Part shown: positions 26,271 to 34,809 of the stretch, one piece after another
Layout: each line of letters starts with the position of its first letter
Numbering within the stretch: the first letter of the stretch is position 1
Translations under genes and position numbers: made by a program
Assembly: GCF_002068095.1 (NCBI RefSeq)
Contig: NZ_LWIG01000007.1
Span: 791,756 to 855,755 of the forward strand
Reading direction: 5' to 3'
DNA from: Bradyrhizobium sacchari
GTDB taxonomy: Bacteria; Pseudomonadota; Alphaproteobacteria; Rhizobiales; Xanthobacteraceae
Length of the DNA stretch: 64,000 nucleotides
The notes under the pieces: generated by a model
What the model was told of the DNA's origin: nothing
The model's input: the letters and a program-made list of their open reading frames with translations, nothing else
Database searches by the model: none

Positions 26271-27468
26271 CCAGGAAGGCATCGGCGCCGGCCTCTCGCG
26301 AGGCTGCCTCGTCCTCGCCGCGCCCGGAAACCCCGATGATGGGGATCTGAGCCAGCGGCGCCGGCATGGTGCGGATCCGCCTGATCGCCTCGACGCCGTC
26401 GATTCCCGGCAGCACCATGTCCATCAGCACCGCATCGAAGGCGCCCTGCTCCAGCCGGTTCACGGCGTCCTCGCCGCGCCCGATGAACTCGGCATGATGG
26501 CCAAGCTCGGTCAGGATGGTGTTGAGCACGACGCGGCCGAACGGGTTGTCCTCGACGCTGAGCACGCGGAGCGCAGGCACCGCGTCCATCTCGGACTTGC
26601 CCTTCGATTTGCGGGACCTGGCCGGCCCCGTCGCATCCAGCGACACCGTCAATGTGAACGTGGCGCCGCCGCCACCGCGTGGCGCGACCGAGATGTCGCC
26701 GCCCATGGCGCGCGCCAGCTGCTTCACCGAGGACAGGCCGAGGCCGGCGCCGCCGAAACGCGAGGCAATGGTGACATTGGCCTGAGTGAAAGGGCGGAAC
26801 AGTCGTTTGATCTCGGCCATGGTCAAGCCGATGCCGCTGTCGGACACCGCGAAAGCGACGCCGACCCTGCCTTTGCCCTTTGCCTTGCCTTTCTTGACGG
26901 GGCGCCAAGGCGCCACCGCAAGCGCCACGCCGCCCTGCTCGGTGAACTTCACGGCATTGTCGATCAGGTTCTCGAGCGCGGCGCGCAGGCGGACGGGATC
27001 ACCAACCACAAGCCCGGGCAGCTTGTCGGAGATCTCGACCTGGGCCTGGAGCCCCTTGGCCGCGGCACGCCCAGCAAGCGAATCGCCGGTGCTGCGCGCG
27101 AGCGCCCGCAGGTCGAACAGATCCTGCCGCAGCGTGCTGCCGCCCTTCCCCGCGCCCTTACCCGTTTTGGCAGCGTCCACGAACAGCGTGGCAAGGCTCG
27201 CCAGATGTTCGGCGCCGGCCTTGATGGTGTCGGCCCAGCGCCTCTCGCGTTCGCCGAGATCGGAGGTCGCGAGCAGATCGCTGATCGCGAGAATGCCGGT
27301 CAGGGGGGTGCGGACCTCATGGGCGAAGGCGGCGAGCGCCGCCTGGACCACGTCTGGCGCGGCAGCCTTGGCGGCGTGCTTGCGCGGCCGCCCGGCCGCC
27401 CCGGACCGCTTCCGAGGCGGTCGTCTGGACGTCCGCGTAGTGCGCACTGCGCGCGTTTTCGCCGCCAT
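26197..27468 (-). CDS. Soluble hybrid histidine kinase / response regulator
   Basis: A 423-residue protein. A very basic N-terminus of about 35 residues leads straight into the phosphoacceptor box FAHEVRTPLTG (H50). The ATPase blocks are LENLIDNAVKF (N box), DSGIGLT (G1) and GGAGLGLS (G2). A receiver domain follows from about residue 300, with VEDNPFGR, the phospho-Asp in VLMDMVLPG and the Lys in LVKPVSP. There is no membrane helix or input domain. A Lys/Gly insert (KKGKAKGKGR) interrupts the ATPase domain. The ATG at 27468 has AGGGGAG just upstream. Its partner is unknown. Confidence 0.88.
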   Translation of the reverse strand: MAAKTRAVRTTRTSRRPPRKRSGAAGRPRKHAAKAAAPDVVQAALAAFAHEVRTPLTGILAISDLLATSDLGERERRWADTIKAGAEHLASLATLFVDAAKTGKGAGKGGSTLRQDLFDLRALARSTGDSLAGRAAAKGLQAQVEISDKLPGLVVGDPVRLRAALENLIDNAVKFTEQGGVALAVAPWRPVKKGKAKGKGRVGVAFAVSDSGIGLTMAEIKRLFRPFTQANVTIASRFGGAGLGLSSVKQLARAMGGDISVAPRGGGGATFTLTVSLDATGPARSRKSKGKSEMDAVPALRVLSVEDNPFGRVVLNTILTELGHHAEFIGRGEDAVNRLEQGAFDAVLMDMVLPGIDGVEAIRRIRTMPAPLAQIPIIGVSGRGEDEAASREAGADAFLVKPVSPRALATALLEATRREEAAT

Positions 27469-27572
27469 AACTCCCCTTCGAAGCATCCCCTTCGAAAACC
27501 GGGCTGTCAGGCAAGCATGGCACGACGGAACCCCCGGAGTCACGGCAGCGTTTGGCTAACCCCCAGAGAAAC

Positions 27573-28451
27573 TTAACCTAATCCCAGCAGCTGGCGGACA
27601 CTGGCAGGTGTGGCGCCCGCGCTGCGCAACTCCCGCAACCCCGTCGAGCGGCTGGATTTCGACAGCTTTCGCCCCTCGCCATCACGAATCAGGGCGTGGT
27701 GCCGGTAAGCGGGTTCCGGCAGGCCGAGCAGGACCTGGAGCAGGCGGTGGACCGACGTCGCGTGAAACAGATCCTGCCCCCGCACGATCTCGCTGACACC
27801 CTGGAGCGCGTCATCGACGACCACCGACAGATGGTAGCTGGTCGGCGTCTCCTTGCGGGCCAGGATCACGTCGCCCCAGGCCTCTGGCCTGGCCCGGACG
27901 GCGCCGCGCTCGCCCTCGGGTCCCTCGCCGAGATCTCTCCAGCTCAGGCTGCCGACGCGGCTGCTGGCAGCCGCCATGTCGAGCCGGAGCGCGTAGGGCG
28001 CGCCCGCGGCGATCAGCCGTATCCGCTCGTTGGCAGGAAGCGACTTGGCATCACCAGGATAAAGCGGTGCACCGTCGGGATCGCGCGGCCATGGCCCGTC
28101 GGCCTCGCGCGCGGCCACCAGCCTTGCGATCTCGGCCCGGCTTTCGAAGGCGGGATAGACGAGATCCAGCGACGAGAGCCTTTCCAGCGCAGCGCGATAG
28201 TCGGAAAGATGCTCCGACTGCCGCCGCACCGGCGTCTCCCAGGCGATCCCAAGCCAGCCTAGGTCCTCATAGATCGCCGTCTCATAGTCGGGCCGGCAGC
28301 GTGTCGCATCGATGTCCTCGATCCGCAGCAGCAGCCGCCCGCCGCTCTCTCGCGCGCGATCGAAGTTGAGCAGCGCCGAATAGGCGTGGCCGAGATGCAG
28401 CAGGCCGTTGGGACTGGGGGCAAATCGGAAAACGGGTGGCATCGCTTTCAT
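27573..28451 (-). CDS. gluQ: Glutamyl-Q tRNA(Asp) synthetase
   Basis: A paralogue of glutamyl-tRNA synthetase lacking the anticodon-binding half; it attaches glutamate to queuosine in tRNA(Asp). The 292-residue protein has FRFAPSPNGLLHLGHAYSAL (HIGH-type motif HLGH), LRIEDIDATR, SYHLSVVVDDALQGV and KLSKS in place of KMSKS. The frame continues upstream into a palindromic repeat; the ATG at 28451 (MKAMPP) is preferred, and one at 28442 is also possible. Confidence 0.93.
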   Translation of the reverse strand: MKAMPPVFRFAPSPNGLLHLGHAYSALLNFDRARESGGRLLLRIEDIDATRCRPDYETAIYEDLGWLGIAWETPVRRQSEHLSDYRAALERLSSLDLVYPAFESRAEIARLVAAREADGPWPRDPDGAPLYPGDAKSLPANERIRLIAAGAPYALRLDMAAASSRVGSLSWRDLGEGPEGERGAVRARPEAWGDVILARKETPTSYHLSVVVDDALQGVSEIVRGQDLFHATSVHRLLQVLLGLPEPAYRHHALIRDGEGRKLSKSSRSTGLRELRSAGATPASVRQLLGLG

Positions 28452-28457
28452 GGTACT

Positions 28458-28552
28458 CGTCATTGCCGGGCTTGACCCGGCCATCCATCTTCCATGACTC
28501 TGTTACGATAGGAGATGGATGGCCGGGTCAAGCCCGGCCATGACGCCGGAGA
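28458..28552. repeat. Long perfect inverted repeat (GCCGGGCTTGACCCGGCCATCC)
   Basis: CATTGCCGGGCTTGACCCGG with CCATCCATCTT at the left pairs with AGATGGATGG and CCGGGTCAAGCCCGGCCATG at the right: about 30 bases per arm. It fills the divergent gap between gluQ and the glycosylase gene, so it must lie close to both promoters. Confidence 0.88.
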
Positions 28553-28568
28553 GAGCTGACCGAGCCAC

Positions 28569-29222
28569 ATGACCATCCATCTCGAATCCCAGTCCGACCT
28601 CGAAGAAGCCGTCCACGCGCTGATCAAGCGCGATCCGCGCCTCAAGCCCGTGCTCGAGGTCGCGGGCATGCCGGCGTTGCGGCGGCGCGAGCCGGGCTTT
28701 ACGGGGCTCGCGCACATCGTCTGTGGGCAGCAGCTCTCCACAGCCAGCGCGGCGGCGATCTGGGGACGACTGTCCGCCGCCTTCGATCCGTTCGACCATG
28801 ACGCCGTGCGCCGCGCCCGCACCGACCGGCTGGGGCGGCTCGGCCTGTCCGCCGCCAAGATCAAGACGCTGAAGCATCTGGCGCGCGAGATCAATGCGCA
28901 GCGGCTGAACCTCGACGTGCTCGCGGAGGAAGATGCCGACGCCGCGCACCACACGCTGATCTCGCTGCCCGGCATCGGACCGTGGACGGCGGACGTCTAT
29001 CTCTTGTTCTGCCTCGGCCATGGCGATGCCTGGCCGGCCGGCGATCTCGCCGTGCAGGAGGGCATCAAGATCGGGCTCGGCCTCAAGGAGCGGCCGACGG
29101 AGAAGCAGATGGCGCCGCTCGCCGAGCCGTGGCGCCCGCTGCGCGGCGCGGCCGCGCATCTGTGGTGGAGCTATTATCGCGCGGTGAAGAAGCGCGAGGG
29201 CGTGCTCGCGGGCCAGGGCTGA
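28569..29222 (+). CDS. DNA-3-methyladenine glycosylase II (AlkA-type, HhH-GPD)
   Basis: Removes alkylated bases from DNA. The 217-residue protein has GFTGLAHIVCGQQLSTASAA (conserved GQQLS), the helix-hairpin-helix LPGIGPWTADVYLLFCLG near residue 140 and the catalytic Asp in PAGDLAVQEG. It lacks the extra N-terminal domain of E. coli AlkA, as is common for this shorter branch. It is monocistronic, with a large palindrome at its 5' side. Confidence 0.91.
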   Translation: MTIHLESQSDLEEAVHALIKRDPRLKPVLEVAGMPALRRREPGFTGLAHIVCGQQLSTASAAAIWGRLSAAFDPFDHDAVRRARTDRLGRLGLSAAKIKTLKHLAREINAQRLNLDVLAEEDADAAHHTLISLPGIGPWTADVYLLFCLGHGDAWPAGDLAVQEGIKIGLGLKERPTEKQMAPLAEPWRPLRGAAAHLWWSYYRAVKKREGVLAGQG

Positions 29223-29238
29223 TCATCACAAATTCATC

Positions 29239-29289
29239 GTGTCCCGGACGCGATGCGGCACGAAGTGACGCGTCGCCGCGCCGGGACCC
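29239..29289. repeat. Palindromic repeat, family D-like (short)
   Basis: GTGTCCCGGACGCGATGCGGCACG at the left and CGCGCCGGGACCCA at the right; the outer GTCCCGG/CCGGGAC arms match the family D units at 15701 and 16808. It lies between convergent genes (29223-29370 holds no gene). Confidence 0.6.
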
Positions 29290-29370
29290 ATGAGCTTGCG
29301 AGATGAATGTATGGGCCCCGGTTCGGCAGCGCACCACCGCGTGCTGCGCTGCGTACGAGGCACAAGGCCT

Positions 29371-30258
29371 CTAGCCCCGCAGCCGCTCGCGATCAGCGCG
29401 GGCGCATTCGGCCACGAAGTCGACCACGGCCCGCACCGCGGACAGCTCGACCAGATCCGGGTGGGCGAGCAGCCAGAGGTCGGCGACGCTGACCAGCTTC
29501 TGCGGCGCGACGCGCACGAGATCCGGATAGCTTTCCGCGACGAAGCAGGACAGCGCCGAGATGCCGATCCCCGCGCGCACCGCCGCCAGCATGTCGCCTT
29601 GCGAGGAGCAGCGCATCACCACGGTGCCCTGGCGCGTGATCGCATCGCTCCAGCGCGCCAGCTGCGCGTTGGAATCCTGGTCGGCAAAGCCGACGACGCT
29701 ATGTCCCTTCCACTCGCCGCTGCGCTCCGGGAGGGACCGGCCGGCGGCATAGTCGCGCGAGGCATAGAAGCCGGTGCCGAGCCGGCCGACCTTGCGACCG
29801 ACCAGGTTTTCCTCGCCGCTGTCGACCGGCCGCAGCACAACGTCGGCCTCGCGGCGCCGCACGCTGGCCGGAAACGGATGGGTGATGATCTCGAGCCGGA
29901 TGTGATCATGCGTGCCGAGAAAGGATCGCAACCGCGGCATCAGCCAGTGCGAGGCCAGCGTCGCGCCGATCGACAGCTTGACCGTACCGCGCGCCTTGCG
30001 TCCACCGGCGCCGACTGCGGCCTCGGCCCGGAGCGCGGCGGCGGCCATTGCCTCAGCGTGCTCGCGCAGCGTACGTCCGTCGGCGGTGAGCACGAATCCA
30101 TCAGCGGCGCGCGCCAGCAGCTTGGTGCCGAGCTGCGCCTCCAGCGCGGCGATCTTGCGGCTGACAGTCGGATGGCTGGCACGCAGACGCTTTGCCGCCG
30201 CCGTGAAGCTGCCGGTGTCGGCGACTGCGACGAAAGTCTTGCAGAGATCCCAATCCAC
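29371..30258 (-). CDS. LysR-family transcriptional regulator
   Basis: A 295-residue regulator. The N-terminal winged helix is MDWDLCKTFVAVADTGSFTAAAKRL, then SHPTVSRKIAALEAQLGTKLL. The rest is an effector-binding domain (KLSIGATLASHWLMPRL, RCSSQGDMLAAVRAGIGISAL). It is divergent from a nitronate monooxygenase operon, and the gap holds two TTCA-N4-TGAA boxes next to its start, so it probably controls that operon and itself. Effector unknown. Confidence 0.92.
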   Translation of the reverse strand: MDWDLCKTFVAVADTGSFTAAAKRLRASHPTVSRKIAALEAQLGTKLLARAADGFVLTADGRTLREHAEAMAAAALRAEAAVGAGGRKARGTVKLSIGATLASHWLMPRLRSFLGTHDHIRLEIITHPFPASVRRREADVVLRPVDSGEENLVGRKVGRLGTGFYASRDYAAGRSLPERSGEWKGHSVVGFADQDSNAQLARWSDAITRQGTVVMRCSSQGDMLAAVRAGIGISALSCFVAESYPDLVRVAPQKLVSVADLWLLAHPDLVELSAVRAVVDFVAECARADRERLRG

Positions 30259-30268
30259 CGGCGGCTCC

Positions 30269-30304
30269 GTTCAAACATGAATACGCTTCTGTTCAATATT
30301 GAAC
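30269..30304. promoter_or_regulatory. Paired LysR-type operator
   Basis: Box 1 is TTCAAACATGAA (30270-30281). Box 2 is GTTCAATATTGAAC (30291-30304), a perfect 14-base palindrome. Both have the form TTCA-N4-TGAA and their centres are 22 bases apart, two helical turns, so bound dimers would lie on the same DNA face. Box 1 starts 12 bases from the lysR start codon and the boxes are about 130-165 bases from the monooxygenase start. That is the usual layout of a LysR-controlled divergent promoter. Binding is inferred. Confidence 0.7.
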
Positions 30305-30437
30305 GATCCCCGCCTGCCGTCCAACCCTATAGTGGGTCAAATCGCCAGGCGAGGACACTCCGCCGGCGCGACAAATCGACATGGAAGCGCTCACAATCGG
30401 CCGGCAGGCCGTTGACGCGCGTCGTCAGGAGGATCGG

Positions 30438-31412
30438 ATGGCACTGCCTGCCCTGCTCAAGAACAATCTGGAGCTGCCCGTCGTCGGCTCGCCGCTCTTC
30501 ATCGTCTCCGGACCCGAGCTGGTGATCGCCCAGTGCAAGGCGGGTATCGTCGGCTCGTTCCCGGCGCTCAATGCCCGTCCGGTCGAGAAGCTCGACGAGT
30601 GGCTGAGCCGCATCGAGGGCGAGCTCGGCGAATACAAGTCGCGCAATCCCGGCAAGAGGGTCGCCCCCTACGCCGTCAACCAGATCTGCCATGCCTCCAA
30701 CGACCGCCTGATGAAGGACATGGACACCTGTGTGAAGCACAAGGCGCCCATCATCATCACGTCGCTGCGGCCACCCGCGGAGATCGTCGAGGCCGCGCAT
30801 TCCTATGGCGGGCTGGTGTTCCACGACGTCATCAACGTCAAGCATGCGCGCAAGGCTGCCGAGCAGGGCGTCGACGGATTGATCCTGGTCTGCGCCGGCG
30901 CGGGCGGACATGCCGGCACGCTGTCGCCCTTCGCGCTGGTGCGCGAGGTCAAGCAATGGTTCGATGGCGCGATCCTGCTGTCGGGCGCGATCAGCGACGG
31001 CTTTGGCATTGCCTCCGCGCTGACGCTGGGCGCCGACCTCGCCTATATGGGCACGCGCTTCATCGCGACGCAGGAAGCCAATGCCGACGAAGCCTACAAG
31101 TCGGCGCTCACGCAGCACGCCGCGCACGACATCGTCTACACCAACCTGTTCACCGGCGTGCACGGCAATTATCTGGGCCCCTCGATCGCCGCCGCCGGGC
31201 TCGATCCGGACAATCTCCCGGCCGCCGACAAATCGAAGATGAATTTCGGCTCCGGTGGCAACATGAAAACCAAGGCGTGGCGCGACATCTGGGGATCGGG
31301 CCAGGGCATCGGCCAGATCACCGACGTCCCTCCGGTCTCAGAGCTCGTCGACCGGATGAAGGGTGAATTCGATCAGGCGCGGCAGGATTTCCTGATGCGC
31401 GCCAGCGCCTGA
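30438..31412 (+). CDS. Nitronate monooxygenase family flavoprotein
   Basis: FMN-dependent TIM-barrel enzyme (NMO/2-nitropropane dioxygenase family) of 324 residues. GSPLFIVSGPELVIAQCKAGIVG is the N-terminal FMN region, VCAGAGGHAGTLSPF the central phosphate-binding loop with the active-site His, and GADLAYMGTRFIAT a later signature. The frame opens at 30381 but AGGAGGATCGG precedes the ATG at 30438. It is the first gene of a three-gene operon with a solute-binding protein and an acyl-CoA synthetase. Members can oxidise nitronates or act as other flavin oxidoreductases; the substrate is unknown. Confidence 0.9.
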   Translation: MALPALLKNNLELPVVGSPLFIVSGPELVIAQCKAGIVGSFPALNARPVEKLDEWLSRIEGELGEYKSRNPGKRVAPYAVNQICHASNDRLMKDMDTCVKHKAPIIITSLRPPAEIVEAAHSYGGLVFHDVINVKHARKAAEQGVDGLILVCAGAGGHAGTLSPFALVREVKQWFDGAILLSGAISDGFGIASALTLGADLAYMGTRFIATQEANADEAYKSALTQHAAHDIVYTNLFTGVHGNYLGPSIAAAGLDPDNLPAADKSKMNFGSGGNMKTKAWRDIWGSGQGIGQITDVPPVSELVDRMKGEFDQARQDFLMRASA

Positions 31413-31462
31413 CCACTCGCACTGCTGGAAAAGAGACTAGAAAAGAAAAACGGGAGGACATC

Positions 31463-32647
31463 ATGAAGCTGGCAGCCGCACTGATCGGCCTGTCATTGCT
31501 GACGCTCGCGACCGGGACCGCCCGCGCCGAGGGCAGCAACGAAATCCGCATCGGCCAGACCCTGCCCTATAGCGGTCCGGCCTCCGGCTTCGGCGCGATC
31601 GGACGGACGCAGGAGGCGTTCTTCGAGAAGGTCAATGCCGAGGGCGGCATCAACGGCCGCAAGGTCAAGTTCATCACCCTGGACGACGCCTATTCGCCAC
31701 CCAAGACCGTCGAGCAGACCCGCAAGCTGGTGGAGCAGGACGAGGTGCTGATGATGTTCGGCTCGCTCGGCACCGCCACCAACAGCGCCGTGCAGCGCTA
31801 TCTCAACGGCAAGAAGGTGCCGCAGCTGTTCGTGCTCTCGGGCGCGACGAAATGGGCCGATCCACAGAAATATCCGTGGACCATGCCCGGCATGGCCGCC
31901 TACGAATCCGAGGGCGTGGTCTATGCCAAGCACGTGCTGCGGACCAAGCCCGGCGCCAAGATCGCCATCCTGTCCCAGAACGACGATTTCGGCCGCGACT
32001 ATGTCGCCGGCTTCAAGCGCGCGCTCGGCGAGAAAGCCGCCAGCATGATCGTGGCGAAGCAAAGCTACGAGACCAGCGCGCCGACGATCAGCTCGCAGCT
32101 CTCGACGCTGAAAGCATCGGGCGCCGACGTGCTGTTCGGCGTCGTGCTCGGCAAATTCACCTCGCAGATGATCAAGGGCGTGGCCGAGATCGGCTGGAAG
32201 CCCGAGCTGTTCTTCGTGCCGACCTCGGCCTCGTCGATCTCGTTCCTGGAGCCGGCCGGGCTCGACAACGCGGTCGGCCTGATCTCGTCGAGCAACCAGA
32301 AGGACACGATGGATCCGCAATGGGCCGGCGATCCCGGCGTGAAGGACTATTTTGCCTTCATGAAGCAGTACATGCCGACTGCGGACCTCTCCAACTCCAA
32401 CTACGCGGCCGGCTACCACTATGCGACGCTGCTGATGACGGTGCTGACGGCCTGCAAGGATGATTTCAGCCGCGACAACATCATGCGCCAGGCGGCCTCG
32501 CTGAAGGAGATCAAGTTACCGCTACTGCTGCCGGGCATGTCTGTTACGACCGGCCCCGACGATTATCTGCCGTTCCAGCAGCTTCAGCTCCGCCGCTTCA
32601 ACGGCAAGAGCTGGGTCGGGTTCGGCGACGTGCTGGACGATCGCTAG
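31463..32647 (+). CDS. Branched-chain amino-acid-type ABC transporter substrate-binding protein
   Basis: A 394-residue periplasmic protein of the LivJ type. A signal peptide (KLAAALIGLSLLTLATG, ending ARA) is followed by IRIGQTLPYSGPASGFGAIG, EGGINGRKVKFITLDDAYSPP and FGSLGTATNSAVQRY. GGGAGGA lies ahead of the ATG. No permease or ATPase gene accompanies it; such orphan receptors are common in Bradyrhizobium and may use a shared membrane complex. The adjacent acyl-CoA synthetase suggests that the ligand is an acid that is activated with CoA. Confidence 0.9.
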   Translation: MKLAAALIGLSLLTLATGTARAEGSNEIRIGQTLPYSGPASGFGAIGRTQEAFFEKVNAEGGINGRKVKFITLDDAYSPPKTVEQTRKLVEQDEVLMMFGSLGTATNSAVQRYLNGKKVPQLFVLSGATKWADPQKYPWTMPGMAAYESEGVVYAKHVLRTKPGAKIAILSQNDDFGRDYVAGFKRALGEKAASMIVAKQSYETSAPTISSQLSTLKASGADVLFGVVLGKFTSQMIKGVAEIGWKPELFFVPTSASSISFLEPAGLDNAVGLISSSNQKDTMDPQWAGDPGVKDYFAFMKQYMPTADLSNSNYAAGYHYATLLMTVLTACKDDFSRDNIMRQAASLKEIKLPLLLPGMSVTTGPDDYLPFQQLQLRRFNGKSWVGFGDVLDDR

Positions 32648-32672
32648 ACTCGCGCGCGAAAGGGAACACGCC

Positions 32673-34181
32673 ATGATCATCAGCGGCGAACGCCGGGTCG
32701 GCTACGACGAGATCCAGGCCCGCATCAGGCGCGCGGCGAGCGGGCTTCGCGAACTCGGCCTTAGCGAGGGCGCTCCCGTCGCCTTGATGCTGCGCAACGA
32801 CTTTGCGCTGTTCGAGGTGGTTGCCGCCTCTGCCGCGCTCGGCAGTCCTGTGGTGCCGATCAACTGGCACCTCAAGGCCGAGGAGGTCCGCTACATCCTG
32901 ACCGACAGCGGCGCGAAGATCCTGGTCTGCCATGCCGACCTGCTGCCGCAGATTCGCGCCGGCCTGCCCGAGGATGTTCGCCTGCTCGTCGTCGCGACGC
33001 CGCCCGAACTCGCGGCGACCTTCGCCATTCCCCCCGAACTGACCGAGATCCCGGCAGGACTGACCGATTGGGATCGCTGGCGCGACGATCATCCGGAGAG
33101 GCAAGAGCCGCCGCGCCGGGCCGCGGCGATGATCTACACCTCGGGGACCACGGGCATGCCGAAGGGCGTACGGCGCAGGCCGATGCAGCCCGAGCAGGCA
33201 GCCGCCTCCGAACGGATGGGTGCAATCGCTTACGGCATCAAGACGGGCGAAGACCAGGTCGTGCTGATCAACGGCCCGATGTATCACTCGGCGCCGCATT
33301 CCTACGGCATGCTGGCGTTCCGCAGTTTCTGCACCATCGTTCTCCAGGCACGGTTCGACGCCGAGGAGCTGCTGGCACTGATCGAGCGCCACCGCGTCAC
33401 ACATATTCACATGGTCCCGACCATGTTCGTCCGGCTGCTGCGGCTGCCGGAGGACGTGAGACACCGCTACGACCTCTCCTCGCTGCGCTTCGTCGTCCAC
33501 GGCGCCGCACCCTGCCCGCCCGAGGTCAAACGCGCCATGATCGAATGGTGGGGACCGGTCATCAACGAATATTTCGGCTCGACCGAGACTGGCATCCCCG
33601 TGTGGCACTCGGCCGAGGAGGCCTTGAGGAAGCCGGGCACAGTCGGCCGTGTCATCGAAGGCGGCATCGTCAAAATCTTCCGTGAAGACGGCAGCCTCTG
33701 CGACGTCAATGAGGTCGGCGAGATCTACATGCGCCAGACAGCGGTGCCGGACTTCGACTATCACGGCAAGGCGGAAGCACGCGCCGAAGCCGGCCGCGAC
33801 GGCCTCGTCAGCGTCGGCGACGTCGGCTATCTCGACGAAGACGGCTATCTGTTCCTGTGCGACCGCAAGCGCGACATGGTGATCTCGGGCGGCGTCAACA
33901 TCTATCCCGCTGAGATCGAGAACGTGCTGATCGCAATGCCCGGCGTGCGCGACTGTGCCGTGTTCGGCATTCCCGACGCCGAATTCGGCGAGCGGCTATG
34001 TGCCTGCATCGAGCCGGAGACGGGCGCGCGGCTCTCGGCCGTCGCAGTGCAGGCCTTTCTGCGCGAACGGCTTGCCAACTTCAAGGTGCCGAAGGAGGTC
34101 CAGTTCCTGGACGCGCTGCCCCGCGAGGCGACCGGGAAAATTTTCAAGCGTAAATTGCGCGATCCCTATTGGGCGGCATGA
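32673..34181 (+). CDS. Acyl-CoA synthetase (AMP-binding family)
   Basis: A 502-residue adenylate-forming enzyme that activates a carboxylic acid to its CoA thioester. The P-loop is IYTSGTTGMPKGV, the acyl/adenine motif is NEYFGSTETG, the Asp hinge is in VGDVGYLDEDGYLFLCDRK, and the C-terminal lysine is in EATGKIFKRKL. GGGAACACGCC precedes the ATG, and the gene follows the binding-protein gene by 25 bases in the same operon. The substrate is not readable from sequence. Confidence 0.92.
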   Translation: MIISGERRVGYDEIQARIRRAASGLRELGLSEGAPVALMLRNDFALFEVVAASAALGSPVVPINWHLKAEEVRYILTDSGAKILVCHADLLPQIRAGLPEDVRLLVVATPPELAATFAIPPELTEIPAGLTDWDRWRDDHPERQEPPRRAAAMIYTSGTTGMPKGVRRRPMQPEQAAASERMGAIAYGIKTGEDQVVLINGPMYHSAPHSYGMLAFRSFCTIVLQARFDAEELLALIERHRVTHIHMVPTMFVRLLRLPEDVRHRYDLSSLRFVVHGAAPCPPEVKRAMIEWWGPVINEYFGSTETGIPVWHSAEEALRKPGTVGRVIEGGIVKIFREDGSLCDVNEVGEIYMRQTAVPDFDYHGKAEARAEAGRDGLVSVGDVGYLDEDGYLFLCDRKRDMVISGGVNIYPAEIENVLIAMPGVRDCAVFGIPDAEFGERLCACIEPETGARLSAVAVQAFLRERLANFKVPKEVQFLDALPREATGKIFKRKLRDPYWAA

Positions 34182-34473
34182 TCAGGAGCCCGTCCCCGGC
34201 TCGGTGAGATGCCGCGATGAGGATGCCACCGGCGATCAGTGAGGATCGCAGGAAGGGCGCGCGAATGTGTGACGCGTGCCGAGTCGCGAAGAAGCGGCAA
34301 CGGGAAACATCGGCAATGGTTCCTGCGGATCGTGATGTCACGCGGTGTTCGTGACAGCACTTATCGTCGCACCCACTGCGCACTGCTTACGCGCGCTTTG
34401 ATCGCGATCGCGGAGCAACCAATCGGAATCTCATCTGTTGTCGCCCGGCACAATCAACTGTCGGAGGACAAGA

Positions 34474-34794
34474 ATGTCACGTCTACCCATTCTCGCCGCA
34501 GCACTCCTGCTGCTCGGGTCAGCGCCTCTCAGCGCACAGTCACAGCCCGCGCAAAGCGGGCCGGGCAACAACGCGGTCAATAGTTCCGATCAGAACAATT
34601 CGAACGCTCCCGTCGCGGGCCGCAACAGCTTCACCGAAGGCCAGGCGAAGTCGAAGATCGAAGCAGCCGGCTACTCCAATGTATCCGGCCTGCAGAAAGA
34701 CAACGACGGCGTGTGGCGCGGCAAGGCCGACAAGGCCGGGACGAAGTCGGACGTGAGCGTCGACTTCCAAGGCAACGTGAACCCCGCCAAGTAA
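34474..34794 (+). CDS. Small secreted PepSY-like protein
   Basis: A 106-residue protein with a signal peptide (SRLPILAAALLLLGSAPLSAQ), a Gln/Asn/Ser-rich spacer, and one small domain: FTEGQAKSKIEAAGYSNVSG, LQKDNDGVWRGKA, VSVDFQGNV. The helix-then-three-strand pattern looks like a PepSY domain. GGAGGACAAG precedes the ATG at 34474, so the upstream 12 codons of the frame are not used. The next gene follows after 15 bases. The 292 bases before it (34182-34473) show no gene. Confidence 0.7.
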   Translation: MSRLPILAAALLLLGSAPLSAQSQPAQSGPGNNAVNSSDQNNSNAPVAGRNSFTEGQAKSKIEAAGYSNVSGLQKDNDGVWRGKADKAGTKSDVSVDFQGNVNPAK

Positions 34795-34809
34795 GCCGGA
34801 GGATGAATC

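Noticed and set aside
34182-34473. EcfG-type stress promoter (GGAAC / CGTT) ahead of the PepSY-YflT pair
   Set aside because: GGAA-like words exist but none has a properly spaced CGTT partner, so no promoter is called.
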